From Pseudomonadota bacterium (GTDB lineage Bacteria > Pseudomonadota > Gammaproteobacteria > Pseudomonadales > Oceanobacteraceae), in assembly GCA_030145845.1 (NCBI GenBank), contig JAIXHJ010000018.1, positions 37,271 to 101,270 on the forward strand: 64,000 nt of DNA. The letters are read 5' to 3'. The position numbers and the translations under genes were made by a program. Numbering within the stretch: the first letter of the stretch is position 1; the number at the start of each line of letters is the position of its first letter. Below, piece by piece: positions 9,311 to 19,050 of the stretch. Under the pieces are notes generated by a model that made no database searches, was not told where the DNA came from, and worked only from the letters and a program-made list of their open reading frames with translations.

Positions 9311-11401
9311 ATGAGTATTGATCTTTCGCAATTTCATCAGGTCTTTTTCGAAGAAAGTTTCGAGGGGCTGGATGTTATGGAAAGTCAGTTACTCGACCTG
9401 ACGCCGGAAAGCGTGGACGCTGAAGCGGTCAATACCATTTTCCGCGCTGCGCACTCCATCAAAGGTGGGGCCGGTACCTTTGGTTTTATGCAGATATCCG
9501 ATTTTACCCATGTGGTCGAAACCCTGCTGGATGAAATCCGTTCCGCTAAGCGTCCGATGCTGCGTATGTATGTGGATCTTTTTCTGCAATCTGTGGATTG
9601 TCTGCGTGCCATGCTGAGCAGTCTGCAGGCCGGTGATACGCCGGACGGCGAACGCCCGGCACTGCTGAAAACTGAGTTTGAAAAAATTCTCGCCGGCGAT
9701 GACAGCGCTGCACCTGTTAGCACAGACAGTACCGTTGCAGAGGCGGAAGACGTCAGCGGTGGTGCAGGCTGGCGGATACATTTTCATCCGGGGCAGGATA
9801 TTCTGCAGACCGGTAATGAGCCTTTCCGTATGTTCCGGGAATTGCAGGAGCTGGTCGGTGAAGACTCTCTGACCGTGATTCCTGATACGTCAGCAGTACC
9901 AGAAATCAGCAGCCTCAATCCGGAACTCTGTTACCTGAACTGGGTACTGGAAGTCCGTAAAGATATCGATAAAGAAACCCTCGCCAGTGTGTTCGAATGG
10001 GTCGAGGACGACTGTGATATCCGTTATGAGGCATTGTCTTCCGCCACGGAAGACGCCGATGCTGCTACTGAAACGGATGTCGCCGCAGAAACCCCTGACA
10101 CGGATCAACCGGCAGCCATACCGGAAGCCGTTGCCGCGGCTGTGAATGCAGCGGCTGCCGTGTCAGCGTCACAGGCAAAAAAATCCCCGGCCAAGAACAG
10201 CGAACCATCTTCCATTCGGGTGTCGATCGATAAAGTCGACAGCCTGATCAACATGGTCGGTGAATTGGTGATTACCCAGTCCATGCTCGGACAGCTGGGG
10301 CAGGAATTTGATATGAGTCGCCTGGCGCGGCTGCAGGAAGGTTTATCCCAGCTGGAACACAACACGCGTGAGTTGCAGGAAAGCGTCATGAAGATCCGCA
10401 TGATGCCGATCAGCTTTGCCTTCAGCCGCTTTCCGCGCCTGGTCCGGGACCTGGGTTCGCAGCTGGGTAAAGACGTTAACCTGGTTATGTTGGGCGAGAA
10501 TACCGAGCTGGATAAGACGGTAATGGAAAAAATCGGTGATCCGTTAGTGCATCTGGTCAGGAATTCCATGGATCACGGACTGGAAACAACAGAAAAACGG
10601 ATTGCCGCCGGTAAAGCAGCGCAGGGAAAAATTACGCTGAATGCCTTTCATCAGGGTGGCAATATTGTTATCGAAGTAAAAGATGACGGTGCCGGGCTGA
10701 ACGAAGAAAAAATTCTCAGTAAAGCACGGGAAAGAAAACTGGTACCGGAAAATACTGAGCTGTCAGCAGAAGAAATTCATCAGCTTATTTTCCTGCCCGG
10801 CTTCTCCACCTCTGACAGTGTCAGCGATATTTCCGGCCGCGGCGTGGGTATGGATGTTGTCCGCCGTAATATCAACGAACTGAACGGCACGATTGAAGTA
10901 CAGTCACGTCGTGGAGAGGGTTCAACCTTTGTTATCCGCCTGCCGCTGACACTGGCGATACTGGATGGCCAGCTGGTGCGGGTAAAGAACGAGACCTATA
11001 TCTTTCCGCTGGTGTCGATTGTCGAATCGATTCAGCTGCAGAAGCGTTCACTTAACCACATTACCGGCAGTCAGTTTGTGATGAAGCTGCGCGATGAATA
11101 TATACCGATTGTACGGCTGGATAATCTTTTCGGTCTGCGCCGTAAAGAAGAAGAGGCGGAAAACCCGATGCTGGTGGTGGTGGAAGGTGATAACGAGAAA
11201 ATCGGTATTGTGGTTGATGATCTCCTTGGTCAGCAGCAGGTGGTGATCAAGAGTCTGGAACAGAACTATCAGAGGGTTCACGGTATTTCAGGTGCCACGA
11301 TTCTGGGTGACGGAACTGTTGCCCTGATTATTGATATTTCCGGCATTGGTAAAACGGTTGAGCCTTCCAAAACAACCCCAGGATCTGAACAGGCAGCCTA
11401 G
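9311..11401 (+). CDS. cheA: Chemotaxis histidine kinase CheA (second, F7-type cluster)
   Basis: Kinase core of the second array. The 696 residues show an HPt domain with His48 (AAHSIKGGAGTFGF), a P2-like CheY-binding domain (about 155-250, with CYLNWVLEVRKDID and VFEWVEDDCDIRYE), an Ala-rich linker, the dimerization helix pair (VGELVITQSML), the HATPase domain (LVHLVRNSMDHGLE, DDGAGL, GRGVGMDVV) and a C-terminal CheW-like domain. Four bases after cheY. It differs strongly from the 741-residue CheA at 33039, so it is not a recent duplicate. Confidence 0.96.
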   Translation: MSIDLSQFHQVFFEESFEGLDVMESQLLDLTPESVDAEAVNTIFRAAHSIKGGAGTFGFMQISDFTHVVETLLDEIRSAKRPMLRMYVDLFLQSVDCLRAMLSSLQAGDTPDGERPALLKTEFEKILAGDDSAAPVSTDSTVAEAEDVSGGAGWRIHFHPGQDILQTGNEPFRMFRELQELVGEDSLTVIPDTSAVPEISSLNPELCYLNWVLEVRKDIDKETLASVFEWVEDDCDIRYEALSSATEDADAATETDVAAETPDTDQPAAIPEAVAAAVNAAAAVSASQAKKSPAKNSEPSSIRVSIDKVDSLINMVGELVITQSMLGQLGQEFDMSRLARLQEGLSQLEHNTRELQESVMKIRMMPISFAFSRFPRLVRDLGSQLGKDVNLVMLGENTELDKTVMEKIGDPLVHLVRNSMDHGLETTEKRIAAGKAAQGKITLNAFHQGGNIVIEVKDDGAGLNEEKILSKARERKLVPENTELSAEEIHQLIFLPGFSTSDSVSDISGRGVGMDVVRRNINELNGTIEVQSRRGEGSTFVIRLPLTLAILDGQLVRVKNETYIFPLVSIVESIQLQKRSLNHITGSQFVMKLRDEYIPIVRLDNLFGLRRKEEEAENPMLVVVEGDNEKIGIVVDDLLGQQQVVIKSLEQNYQRVHGISGATILGDGTVALIIDISGIGKTVEPSKTTPGSEQAA

Positions 11402-11403
11402 TG

Positions 11404-11916
11404 ATGACTATGAATGCAGCAGAGACAGTCAAAGACCCGGCCCGGGATCATGAACAGCAGTTTCTCACCTTTATGATGGCCGACGAAGAATATGGTGTGG
11501 ATATCCTGGCGGTTCAGGAAATCCGAGGCTGGGAAGAGTCCACCCTGATTCCCAATGCGCCGGAGTACATCCGTGGTGTCATTAACCTGCGTGGCACCAT
11601 TGTTCCGATTATGGATCTGCGTATCCGTTTCGGGCTGGAGCGGGTTGAATACAGTCCGCTGACGGTGGTGATTATTCTCAAGGTTGAAAAAGAGCATGGT
11701 GACCGGGTGATGGGCATCGTCGTCGATGCGGTATCCGACGTTTATACCATTGCTGACGAAGATACACGCCGGCCACCGGAACTCAGTGAAGATGACAACT
11801 CAGGTTTTATTCGTGGGCTGGTCAATGTTAACGGGAAGATGGTGATTCTTCTCGATGTGGATGAATTGCTCCGGATTCCGGAACGACAGAAAATGGCAGG
11901 CCTGCTGGCCGGATAA
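11404..11916 (+). CDS. cheW: Chemotaxis coupling protein CheW (second cluster)
   Basis: Links receptor to CheA in the second array. About 170 residues: one CheW domain with GVDILAVQEIRGWEE, YIRGVINLRGTIVPI and IVVDAVSDVY. The GTG at 11401 overlaps the cheA stop, and ATGs follow at 11404 and 11410; none has a strong Shine-Dalgarno, so the start is uncertain by a few codons. Confidence 0.94.
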   Translation: MTMNAAETVKDPARDHEQQFLTFMMADEEYGVDILAVQEIRGWEESTLIPNAPEYIRGVINLRGTIVPIMDLRIRFGLERVEYSPLTVVIILKVEKEHGDRVMGIVVDAVSDVYTIADEDTRRPPELSEDDNSGFIRGLVNVNGKMVILLDVDELLRIPERQKMAGLLAG

Positions 11917-11967
11917 AATAACAGGTCTGCAATGGCAGCAGTGACTGCCTGCGGCGAGGAGAACGTG

Positions 11968-14322
11968 ATGGGTATATTCAGCAATCTGATGGGTTCAGGC
12001 GTCAGCCAGAGAGAAAAAGAACTTGAGTCAACACTGGCGGCTCTGGATAAGAGTATGGCCCGTATTGAGTTTTCAATGGATGGTACCATTCTGGACGCCA
12101 ATGAAAACTTTCTTAATGTGATGGGCTACCAGGCGTCAGAGGTTGTCGGTAAACATCACCGTATCTTTGTCGATACGGACTACCGCGACAGTGATGAATA
12201 TAAGGAGTTCTGGGACACTCTTAACCGCGGCCGTTTCCTGCAGGCGGAGTATCTGCGTATCGGTAAGGGTGGGAAAGAAATCTGGATTCAGGCCTCCTAT
12301 AACCCGGTGCTGGATGATAATGGTAAGCCGTATAAAGTTGTCAAATACGCAACCGATATCACGGCACGGGTGATGAAAGACCGGGAAAACCAGTTCAACG
12401 CCAATGCTGCCGGTGCGCTGGAAATCTGTCAGGCCAATGTCATGCTGGCTGATAACGACATGAATATCCTGTATATGAATGACAGTCTCAGAGCAATGCT
12501 GGGGGAGCGTGAAGCCAGTCTGAAAACGGCTCTGCCTGCCTTTGATCTCAAAACTCTGGTGGGCACCAATGTCGATGTTTTCCATAAGCAGCCAGCGCAC
12601 CAGCGTAAAATGATTTCTGAGCTGAAACAGCCTTACCGTACTCTGCTTGACGTGGCAGGCCTGAAATTTTCGCTGACGGCGACGCCGTGGAAAGACACCG
12701 AAGGAAAACGTATCGGTACCATCGTTGAGTGGGTGGATAAAACGGAAGAGCTTGCCCGTCAGGAAGAAGAGCGTGAAATTGCCAACGCCAACGCCAGGGT
12801 GAAACAGGCACTGGATGTAGTCACCACCAATGCCATGATCGCTGACAATGACTGCAATATTATTTATATGAACGATGCTGTGACCAGCATGATGCGCGAA
12901 GCCGAAACGGATCTTAAAAAGGATATCCCGGGCTTTGATGCCAGAAGCCTGGTGGGAAAAAATATCGATACTTTCCATAAAAATCCGGCTCATCAGCGTT
13001 CCATGCTGAGTGCGCTCAGCAGCACGTACCACACCGAAATCAGAGTCGGCGGACGGACCTTTTCGCTGATTGCCAACCCTATCTACAACGATGACGAAGA
13101 GCGTATCGGTACCATTGTTGAATGGCGTGACCGTACGCAGGAAGTGGCTGCAGAGCAGGAAATTGATGCGATTGTGGAATCGGCCGCCGCCGGCGACCTG
13201 TCAGCACGGCTGGAAATTGCCGGTAAGCAGGGCTTCTTCCTCAAGCTCAGTGAAGGCCTGAACCGCCTGCTGACCATCTCTGACAGTGTGGTCAGCGATA
13301 CGATCCGGGTGTTCGATGCGCTGGCGCATGGCAATCTGACCCGCCGTATTGATGATAATTATCAGGGGGCGTTCGATAAACTGAAGCAGGATGCCAATGC
13401 GACGGTTGATCGCCTGACCGATATTATTACCCGTATCCGCGAGGCCGCTTCCACCGTATCCACCGGTGCCAGCGAAATTGCACAGGGTAACGCCGATCTG
13501 AGTAAACGTACTGAGTCACAGGCGTCCAGTCTGGAAGAAACCGCGTCCAGCATGGAGGAAATGACCAGTGCGGTAAAACAGACCAGTGAAAATTCAGTGC
13601 ATGCCAATGAGCTGGCAGCGTCTGCTAAACAGAAAGCCACCACCGGCGGCGAAGTGGTAAGCAAGGCCGTAGTGGCGATGGAAGAAATCAATCAGGCCAG
13701 CAAGAAAATTGCCGACATTATCAGCGTGATTGATGAAATTGCCTTCCAGACCAACCTGCTGGCTCTGAATGCGGCGGTTGAGGCTGCCAGAGCGGGCGAA
13801 CAGGGCCGTGGCTTTGCCGTGGTCGCGGGCGAAGTACGTAATCTGGCGCAGCGTTCAGCCGGCGCCGCGCGTGAGATTAAAGACCTGATCCGTGACAGCG
13901 TTGATAAAGTGGAAGCCGGTACATCGCTGGTGAATGAATCCGGTAAAACCCTGGATGAAATTATTCAGTCAGTGGATCGTGTATCTGTCATGATTCAGGA
14001 AATCAGTACCGCTGCCCGCGAGCAGTCTTCCGGTATTGAACAGGTCAACAGTGCAGTTGCGCAGATGGACGAGATGACGCAGCAGAATGCGGCCCTGGTT
14101 GAGGAAGCCTCGGCAGCGGGTGAAGCTATGGCGGAACAGGCGCAGTCGATGACCCAGATGATGGAATTCTTTACCCTCAGTGAAGGCAGCTTCGGCGCCG
14201 TCGTGGCGCCGGTGGCTTCTGCTCCGGTGGTCAGCGGCAAAAAGTCCACCGGCCAGACCTTCGGTCAGAAAAACAGTGGTTTTTCGGTAAGTTCTGATGA
14301 CGATGATTGGGCAGAGTTCTGA
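11968..14322 (+). CDS. Soluble methyl-accepting chemotaxis protein with three PAS domains and a C-terminal pentapeptide
   Basis: Cytoplasmic chemoreceptor of the second array; no transmembrane segment is present. The start at 11968 has GAGGAGAA six bases upstream. Order in 784 residues: PAS1 (about 15-130), two similar PAS domains (about 135-255 and 260-375) that share [22 protein letters not shown] and end in a TIVEW strand, HAMP-like helices (about 385-490) and the signalling hairpin with tip [18 protein letters not shown] near residue 591. The C-terminus ends DWAEF after an acidic linker, a WxxF-type tether for CheR/CheB. In P. aeruginosa the heme-PAS receptor Aer2/McpB sits at this cluster position and ends GWEEF. 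Heme binding here is inference. Confidence 0.94.
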   Translation: MGIFSNLMGSGVSQREKELESTLAALDKSMARIEFSMDGTILDANENFLNVMGYQASEVVGKHHRIFVDTDYRDSDEYKEFWDTLNRGRFLQAEYLRIGKGGKEIWIQASYNPVLDDNGKPYKVVKYATDITARVMKDRENQFNANAAGALEICQANVMLADNDMNILYMNDSLRAMLGEREASLKTALPAFDLKTLVGTNVDVFHKQPAHQRKMISELKQPYRTLLDVAGLKFSLTATPWKDTEGKRIGTIVEWVDKTEELARQEEEREIANANARVKQALDVVTTNAMIADNDCNIIYMNDAVTSMMREAETDLKKDIPGFDARSLVGKNIDTFHKNPAHQRSMLSALSSTYHTEIRVGGRTFSLIANPIYNDDEERIGTIVEWRDRTQEVAAEQEIDAIVESAAAGDLSARLEIAGKQGFFLKLSEGLNRLLTISDSVVSDTIRVFDALAHGNLTRRIDDNYQGAFDKLKQDANATVDRLTDIITRIREAASTVSTGASEIAQGNADLSKRTESQASSLEETASSMEEMTSAVKQTSENSVHANELAASAKQKATTGGEVVSKAVVAMEEINQASKKIADIISVIDEIAFQTNLLALNAAVEAARAGEQGRGFAVVAGEVRNLAQRSAGAAREIKDLIRDSVDKVEAGTSLVNESGKTLDEIIQSVDRVSVMIQEISTAAREQSSGIEQVNSAVAQMDEMTQQNAALVEEASAAGEAMAEQAQSMTQMMEFFTLSEGSFGAVVAPVASAPVVSGKKSTGQTFGQKNSGFSVSSDDDDWAEF

Positions 14323-15187
14323 TAACGTGGCAGAAATAAAGCAATCTGTGCCCGCCGGGCAGACAGGGGAGGTCCGCGAATTTCTGATGACAGATGCGGA
14401 CTTTGCCCATATTTCAAAGCTGGCAGGTGAGCTGACCGGCATCGTGCTGGCCGAGCATAAACGTAATATGGTTTACAGCCGCATTGCCCGCCGGGTCAGG
14501 GCGCATAATATGTCGAGCTTTGCGGAATATCTGCAGTACCTTGATCAGAATCTGACCTCGGAAGCGACCAGCTTTATTAATTCGCTGACCACCAATCTGA
14601 CTTCCTTCTTCCGTGAACCGCATCATTTCCGCTATCTGAAAGATCGCCTGTTGCCGGATATCAAAGCAGCTGCGCATAAAAGTAAGCGGCTGCGGATCTG
14701 GTCGGCCGGTTCCTCCACCGGACAGGAGGCCTATTCCATTGCCAACACCGTGCGTGAGGCGGGCTTTTCCTCTGACTGGGATATCAGGATTCTTGCTACC
14801 GACCTGGATTCCGATGTGCTGGAAACCGGCCGCCGGGGTATTTATCCATTGTCGACGACCGATGGGCTGGCACCGGAGCTGATCAGAAAAATGTTTCTCC
14901 ACAGCAAAGACGGTAAGTCGGTGCAGGTGAAAGAGGAGCTGCGGCGTATGGTTTTCTTCAAACGCCTTAATCTGCTGGAAGAGTGGCCGGTCAAAGGACC
15001 GTTTGATGTTATTTTCTGCCGTAACGTGGTGATCTACTTCAACAAGGATACCCAGAGAATTCTGTTCCGGCGTTTTGCTTCGCTGTTGCCCCAGGGCGGA
15101 CACCTGATGATCGGGCATTCTGAAAATCTATCCGGTATCTGCGATGATTTTACATCCATAGGCCAGACAATGTACCGGAGGACCTGA
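14297..15187 (+). CDS. cheR: Chemoreceptor methyltransferase CheR (second cluster)
   Basis: SAM-dependent glutamate methyltransferase acting on receptors. 296 residues: N-terminal helical domain ([10 protein letters not shown]), the SAM site [17 protein letters not shown] and the CRNVVIYF motif. The first ATG lies inside the end of the receptor gene; a GTG at 14327 just after the receptor stop and an ATG at 14387 are other possible starts, and ribosome sites do not decide between them. Its substrate is probably the neighbouring receptor with the DWAEF tail. Confidence 0.95.
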   Translation: MTMIGQSSDNVAEIKQSVPAGQTGEVREFLMTDADFAHISKLAGELTGIVLAEHKRNMVYSRIARRVRAHNMSSFAEYLQYLDQNLTSEATSFINSLTTNLTSFFREPHHFRYLKDRLLPDIKAAAHKSKRLRIWSAGSSTGQEAYSIANTVREAGFSSDWDIRILATDLDSDVLETGRRGIYPLSTTDGLAPELIRKMFLHSKDGKSVQVKEELRRMVFFKRLNLLEEWPVKGPFDVIFCRNVVIYFNKDTQRILFRRFASLLPQGGHLMIGHSENLSGICDDFTSIGQTMYRRT

Positions 15188-15840
15188 TGAGTATCCATGA
15201 TGCGGCCCGCCCGGTGCAGCCGCCGGTCAGTGCAGGTTTTGAGCATGTGAACCGCTACTGGGACACCGTTCATCACGTCTGGGCAGCCAAGATTCTGCCG
15301 GGTGAATTTTACGTATCCACCCATGGTGAAATGATTGTTACTGTTCTCGGTTCCTGTATCGCGGCCTGTATCCGTGATCGGGTACGGGGGATTGGAGGTA
15401 TGAACCATTTTATGCTGCCGGAGCAGGGTGAACATTCGTCGGATGTATGGGGTACCAATCCGAGTACGCACGCTTCCCGCTATGGCAACTGGGCGATGGA
15501 ATATCTGATCAACGAAATTCTCAAACGCGGTGGCCGCCGTGAAAACCTGGAAGTAAAGCTGTTCGGAGGCGGACAGATGATTGCTTCTATGACGGATATC
15601 GGTCAGCGCAATATTCTCTTTGCACACAATTATCTCAGCAATGAAGGTCTGAAGGTTGTTGCATCGGACGTGGGTGATGAGTTTGCCAGAAAGGTGCTGT
15701 ATTTCCCGGATACCGGTGCGGCCAAGGTCAGACGTATTAAACAGCTGAAAAACGATACGCTTATCAAACGCGAAGTGGCCTACCAGAAAGAGGTTTCCAG
15801 GCCGGCAGTGGCCGATGCCGGCAGTATTGATCTGTTCTGA
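15187..15840 (+). CDS. cheD: Chemoreceptor glutamine deamidase CheD
   Basis: Deamidates receptor glutamines and can modulate adaptation. The catalytic Cys lies in LGSCIAACIRD and the His in GGMNHFMLPE. 217 residues with a normal core and a somewhat long C-terminal tail. The start overlaps the cheR stop (TGATG). CheD is present in this cluster but no CheZ is, which fits F7-type systems. Confidence 0.95.
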   Translation: MSIHDAARPVQPPVSAGFEHVNRYWDTVHHVWAAKILPGEFYVSTHGEMIVTVLGSCIAACIRDRVRGIGGMNHFMLPEQGEHSSDVWGTNPSTHASRYGNWAMEYLINEILKRGGRRENLEVKLFGGGQMIASMTDIGQRNILFAHNYLSNEGLKVVASDVGDEFARKVLYFPDTGAAKVRRIKQLKNDTLIKREVAYQKEVSRPAVADAGSIDLF

Positions 15841-15859
15841 GTATGACCGGCGGTAAAGG

Positions 15860-16900
15860 ATGATGGAAAAAAAGATTCGCCTGCTGATTATTGATGATTC
15901 GGTTCTGATCCGCAAAATGCTGCGCGAAGTGTTTGACGGCGTTGAGGATATTGAGGTGGTCGGCATGGCCGCAGACCCTTTTATCGCGCGCGATAAAATC
16001 AAGCAACTGAATCCGGATGTGCTGACGCTGGATGTGGAAATGCCGCGCATGAACGGGCTGCAGTTTCTCAGTAATCTGATGAGGCTGAGGCCGATGCCGG
16101 TGGTCATGGTCTCGACGCTGACTGCCGCCGGTGCGCCGGCGACTCTGGATGCGCTGGAAATGGGGGCGGTGGATTACATTGCCAAACCACAGGCTCAGAC
16201 TGAACAGGCGTTCCGTGAGTTTGCCGGTCAGCTGACCGAAAAAGTGAGAATGGCGGCGGCTGCCAGGGTGCAGGCGCTGACCGTAACCAAGCCGCTGCGT
16301 GCACGGCCGGCGCCGGTTGCGCATGCCGACTATTCGCGCCTGATTGCGGTTGGCTCATCCACCGGGGGGACGGAGGCGATCCGGGAGCTGCTCAGCGGTG
16401 TGCCGGCAGACTGTCCGCCGATACTGATTACCCAGCATATTCCGGCGGTATTCAGTGCGTCGCTGGCGCTGCGGCTGGACCGTAATCTGCCGATGGAGGT
16501 GCGCGAAGCAGAAGATGGGCTGCAGGTGCAGCCGGGCCGGGTCATTATTGCTCACGGTGGGTACCATCTGAAATTCCGCCGTGAAGGTCAGAACCTGTTT
16601 TGTGTGCTCGACGATGGCGACAGAGTGAACCGTCACAAACCGTCGGTTGAAGTGATGTTTGACTCTCTGGGAGAACTGGTGCGCGGCGAGAAAATGGTGG
16701 CGGTTATGCTTACCGGCATGGGAGCTGACGGCGCCCTGGCGATGAAGCGCCTGCATGACCGTGGTGTCAGAACACTGGCGCAGGATGAATCCAGCTGTGT
16801 GGTCTGGGGGATGCCTAAAGCTGCCATTGATCTGGGTGCCGCGGACCGTGTGGTTTCTCTTAGCAAAATGTCTGAGGTTATGCTGGAAGCCGCGTTGTGA
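15860..16900 (+). CDS. cheB: Chemotaxis methylesterase CheB (second cluster)
   Basis: Response regulator with receptor methylesterase/deamidase activity. Receiver domain with Asp58 (LTLDVEMP), linker, and an esterase domain with catalytic triad Ser167 (GSSTGGTE), His193 (QHIP) and Asp290 (TGMGADG). 346 residues; ATG at 15860 or 15863 behind TAAAGGA. Last gene of the second chemotaxis cluster; about 93 bases separate it from the next gene. Confidence 0.95.
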   Translation: MMEKKIRLLIIDDSVLIRKMLREVFDGVEDIEVVGMAADPFIARDKIKQLNPDVLTLDVEMPRMNGLQFLSNLMRLRPMPVVMVSTLTAAGAPATLDALEMGAVDYIAKPQAQTEQAFREFAGQLTEKVRMAAAARVQALTVTKPLRARPAPVAHADYSRLIAVGSSTGGTEAIRELLSGVPADCPPILITQHIPAVFSASLALRLDRNLPMEVREAEDGLQVQPGRVIIAHGGYHLKFRREGQNLFCVLDDGDRVNRHKPSVEVMFDSLGELVRGEKMVAVMLTGMGADGALAMKRLHDRGVRTLAQDESSCVVWGMPKAAIDLGAADRVVSLSKMSEVMLEAAL

Positions 16901-16901
16901 G

Positions 16902-16920
16902 GCTGACAATTATCAGCTTT
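16902..16920 (+). terminator. Weak hairpin after cheB
   Basis: GCTGA (16902-16906) and TCAGC (16913-16917) can pair around a six-base loop, followed only by TTT. It may be a weak terminator between the che cluster and the STAS gene. Confidence 0.35.
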
Positions 16921-16993
16921 GTGCTACACCTATAAGAAAGGAAAACCGGGCAACCCGCTGCGGTAATAAAGGTAATCGACTGGAGAGTTATCG

Positions 16994-17299
16994 ATGACAG
17001 TACAAGCTTCTCTCGCAGGGAACGGGCGGGAACTGACCATTAAGGTTGATGGCCGCTTTGATTTCAGTGCTCATCAGGAATTCCGTGAAGCCTATGAAAA
17101 CGTTCCGGGTGAGGTCAAAAGCTTTGTGGTTGACCTCGGTGGTACGTCCTACCTGGACAGTTCGGCGCTGGGCATGCTGTTGTTGCTGCGGGATTTCGCC
17201 GGTGGTGACGGGGCGGATGTACAGATCGTGAACTGTAATGCGGACGTCCGGAAGATTCTGACGATCTCCAATTTCGAGCAATTATTCACCATTCAGTAG
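16994..17299 (+). CDS. Anti-sigma-factor antagonist (STAS), HsbA-like
   Basis: A 101-residue STAS domain with the phosphorylatable Ser in YLDSSALGML. It is followed 11 bases later by a REC-PP2C-HATPase protein, the natural phosphatase/kinase pair for such a switch protein. In P. aeruginosa the comparable HsbA acts with HsbR and with FlgM to choose between swimming and biofilm growth; that function is inferred here from domain content and from its position next to fliK. Confidence 0.88.
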   Translation: MTVQASLAGNGRELTIKVDGRFDFSAHQEFREAYENVPGEVKSFVVDLGGTSYLDSSALGMLLLLRDFAGGDGADVQIVNCNADVRKILTISNFEQLFTIQ

Positions 17300-17310
17300 A
17301 TACTGCTCAC

Positions 17311-19050
17311 ATGGATGGTATTAAGGTACTGATCGCGGACGATAACCAGATCGACCGTATGGTATTGTCCCGCATTGTCCGTAATCAGGGCTACGAAGTC
17401 TTTGAAGCGGAAAATGGCCAGCAGGCACTTGAGGCGTTTGAGCAATTTGCGCCGGATATCGTGCTGATGGATGTCATGATGCCGGTGATGGACGGCAGGG
17501 AAGCTGCCAGAAAGATTAAATACAATGCCGGTGAAGATTTTGTCCCCGTTATTTTCCTGACCTCCCTGACGGATGCCCAGAGTCTGGCTGACTGTCTGGA
17601 ATCTGGTGGAGATGATTTTCTCAGTAAGCCATACAACCACATCATCCTGAAAGCCAAAATCAGCTCCTTTTACCGCATGCGCGAAATGCACCGCACGCTG
17701 CAGTTTCAGCGCGATACCATTGCATCCAATAATGAGCACCTGATGCATGAGCAGCATGTGGCGAAGGCGGTATTTGATAATGTTGCCCATGCCGGTTGTC
17801 TGTCGGCACCGAATATCCGCTATATGCTCTCTCCGCTGGCTGTTTTTAACGGCGATGTGCTGCTGGCCGCACGTAAACCGGCCGGCGGCATGCATGTTCT
17901 GTTGGGTGACTTTACCGGCCATGGCCTGCCGGCAGCGATCGGTGCGATGCCGCTGGCCGAAATCTTTTATGGCATGACCGCCAAGGGCTTCGCGCTGGCG
18001 GAAATCCTGCGTGAAATTAACGTCAAGCTGAAAGGCATTCTGCCGGTAGGTTTTTTCTGCTGTGCGGTGGTGGTCGATCTGAGCTTTGACCGCAAATCCA
18101 TGAGTGTGTGGATGGGCGGGGTACCTGACTGCTATCTGCTGCGAGCCGGTAACCCGGTGCCGGAAGTGCTGTCGTCCGGGCACCTGCCGCTCGGCGTACT
18201 GAATAACGATAAGTTCAAGGATCATCTGACTGAATATCAGATGGAGGAAGGCGATCGCCTGTTTCTCTGGTCTGACGGTATTCAGGAAGCACGAAACCCG
18301 GCCGGCGAGATGTTTGGTGAAGAGCGTCTGCGAGAGGTCTTTGAGCGCGCGGCATCCCCTGACAGTGTTTTTGATGATATTCAGCACACCCTGAATGATT
18401 TCCTGCAGGGGACCGATCACGATGACGATGCCACGCTGCTCGAGCTGCGCATGGTCAATGAAAGTGAGCTGGAAAAGGCGGACGTAAAACTTACCTCCGG
18501 TCCCATCGCCGGCCCGGTCGACTGGCAGATGCGTTATGAGCTGGGGCCGGAAAGTCTGAAAAACTTTAATCCGCTGCCATTAATGATCCACATTATGATG
18601 GAAGTTCCGGGCCTGCGGGTGATGGGTGGCCAGTTGTACACTGTTATGGCTGAGCTTTTTTCCAATGCCTTTGAGCATGGCGTGCTGGGGCTGAACTCTT
18701 CGCTGAAGCATTCGGCGGACGGCTTTATGCAGTATTACCGTGAACGGTCAGAGCGGCTGGCCGGGCTGGAAGATGCCTATATCATCATTGAAATGAAACA
18801 CAGTGGTGACGGACACAGCGGCAGGCTGGTGCTGACGGTGGAAGACAGTGGCCCCGGGTTTGACTTTCAGGGGCTGCGCAAGCGTTCCGGTACACAGGCC
18901 AATGCCTATTCCGGACGGGGGCTGCCACTGGTGGCCGGTATCTGTGAATCGCTGAGTTATCAGGGCATAGGCAATAAGGTCGAGGCAGTGCTACGATGGC
19001 CTCGTATACAGGACGGGAGTAATACGGATGGCACAGGAAGAGCACTTTGA
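17311..19050 (+). CDS. Response regulator with PP2C phosphatase and HATPase domains, HsbR-like
   Basis: 579 residues in three parts: receiver (Asp54 in VLMDVMMP), SpoIIE/PP2C phosphatase (about 170-390, metal-site motifs GDFTGHGLPAAI and FLWSDGIQEA) and a C-terminal RsbW-type HATPase (N-box ELFSNAFEHG, EDSGPGFD, GRGLPLVAG). Such proteins set the phosphorylation state of a STAS partner, almost certainly the one encoded just upstream at 16994. The HPt protein overlapping its 3' end may feed the receiver. No membrane segment. Confidence 0.9.
   Translation: MDGIKVLIADDNQIDRMVLSRIVRNQGYEVFEAENGQQALEAFEQFAPDIVLMDVMMPVMDGREAARKIKYNAGEDFVPVIFLTSLTDAQSLADCLESGGDDFLSKPYNHIILKAKISSFYRMREMHRTLQFQRDTIASNNEHLMHEQHVAKAVFDNVAHAGCLSAPNIRYMLSPLAVFNGDVLLAARKPAGGMHVLLGDFTGHGLPAAIGAMPLAEIFYGMTAKGFALAEILREINVKLKGILPVGFFCCAVVVDLSFDRKSMSVWMGGVPDCYLLRAGNPVPEVLSSGHLPLGVLNNDKFKDHLTEYQMEEGDRLFLWSDGIQEARNPAGEMFGEERLREVFERAASPDSVFDDIQHTLNDFLQGTDHDDDATLLELRMVNESELEKADVKLTSGPIAGPVDWQMRYELGPESLKNFNPLPLMIHIMMEVPGLRVMGGQLYTVMAELFSNAFEHGVLGLNSSLKHSADGFMQYYRERSERLAGLEDAYIIIEMKHSGDGHSGRLVLTVEDSGPGFDFQGLRKRSGTQANAYSGRGLPLVAGICESLSYQGIGNKVEAVLRWPRIQDGSNTDGTGRAL

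Noticed and set aside
15034..16107. 357-codon minus-strand frame across cheR, cheD and cheB
   Set aside because: Spans three well-supported genes in the opposite direction and has no family features.
16920..16975. GG-N10-GC match (CGGGCAACCCGCTGC) before the STAS gene as a sigma-54 site
   Set aside because: Only the GG and GC agree; the rest of the -24 and -12 elements does not.
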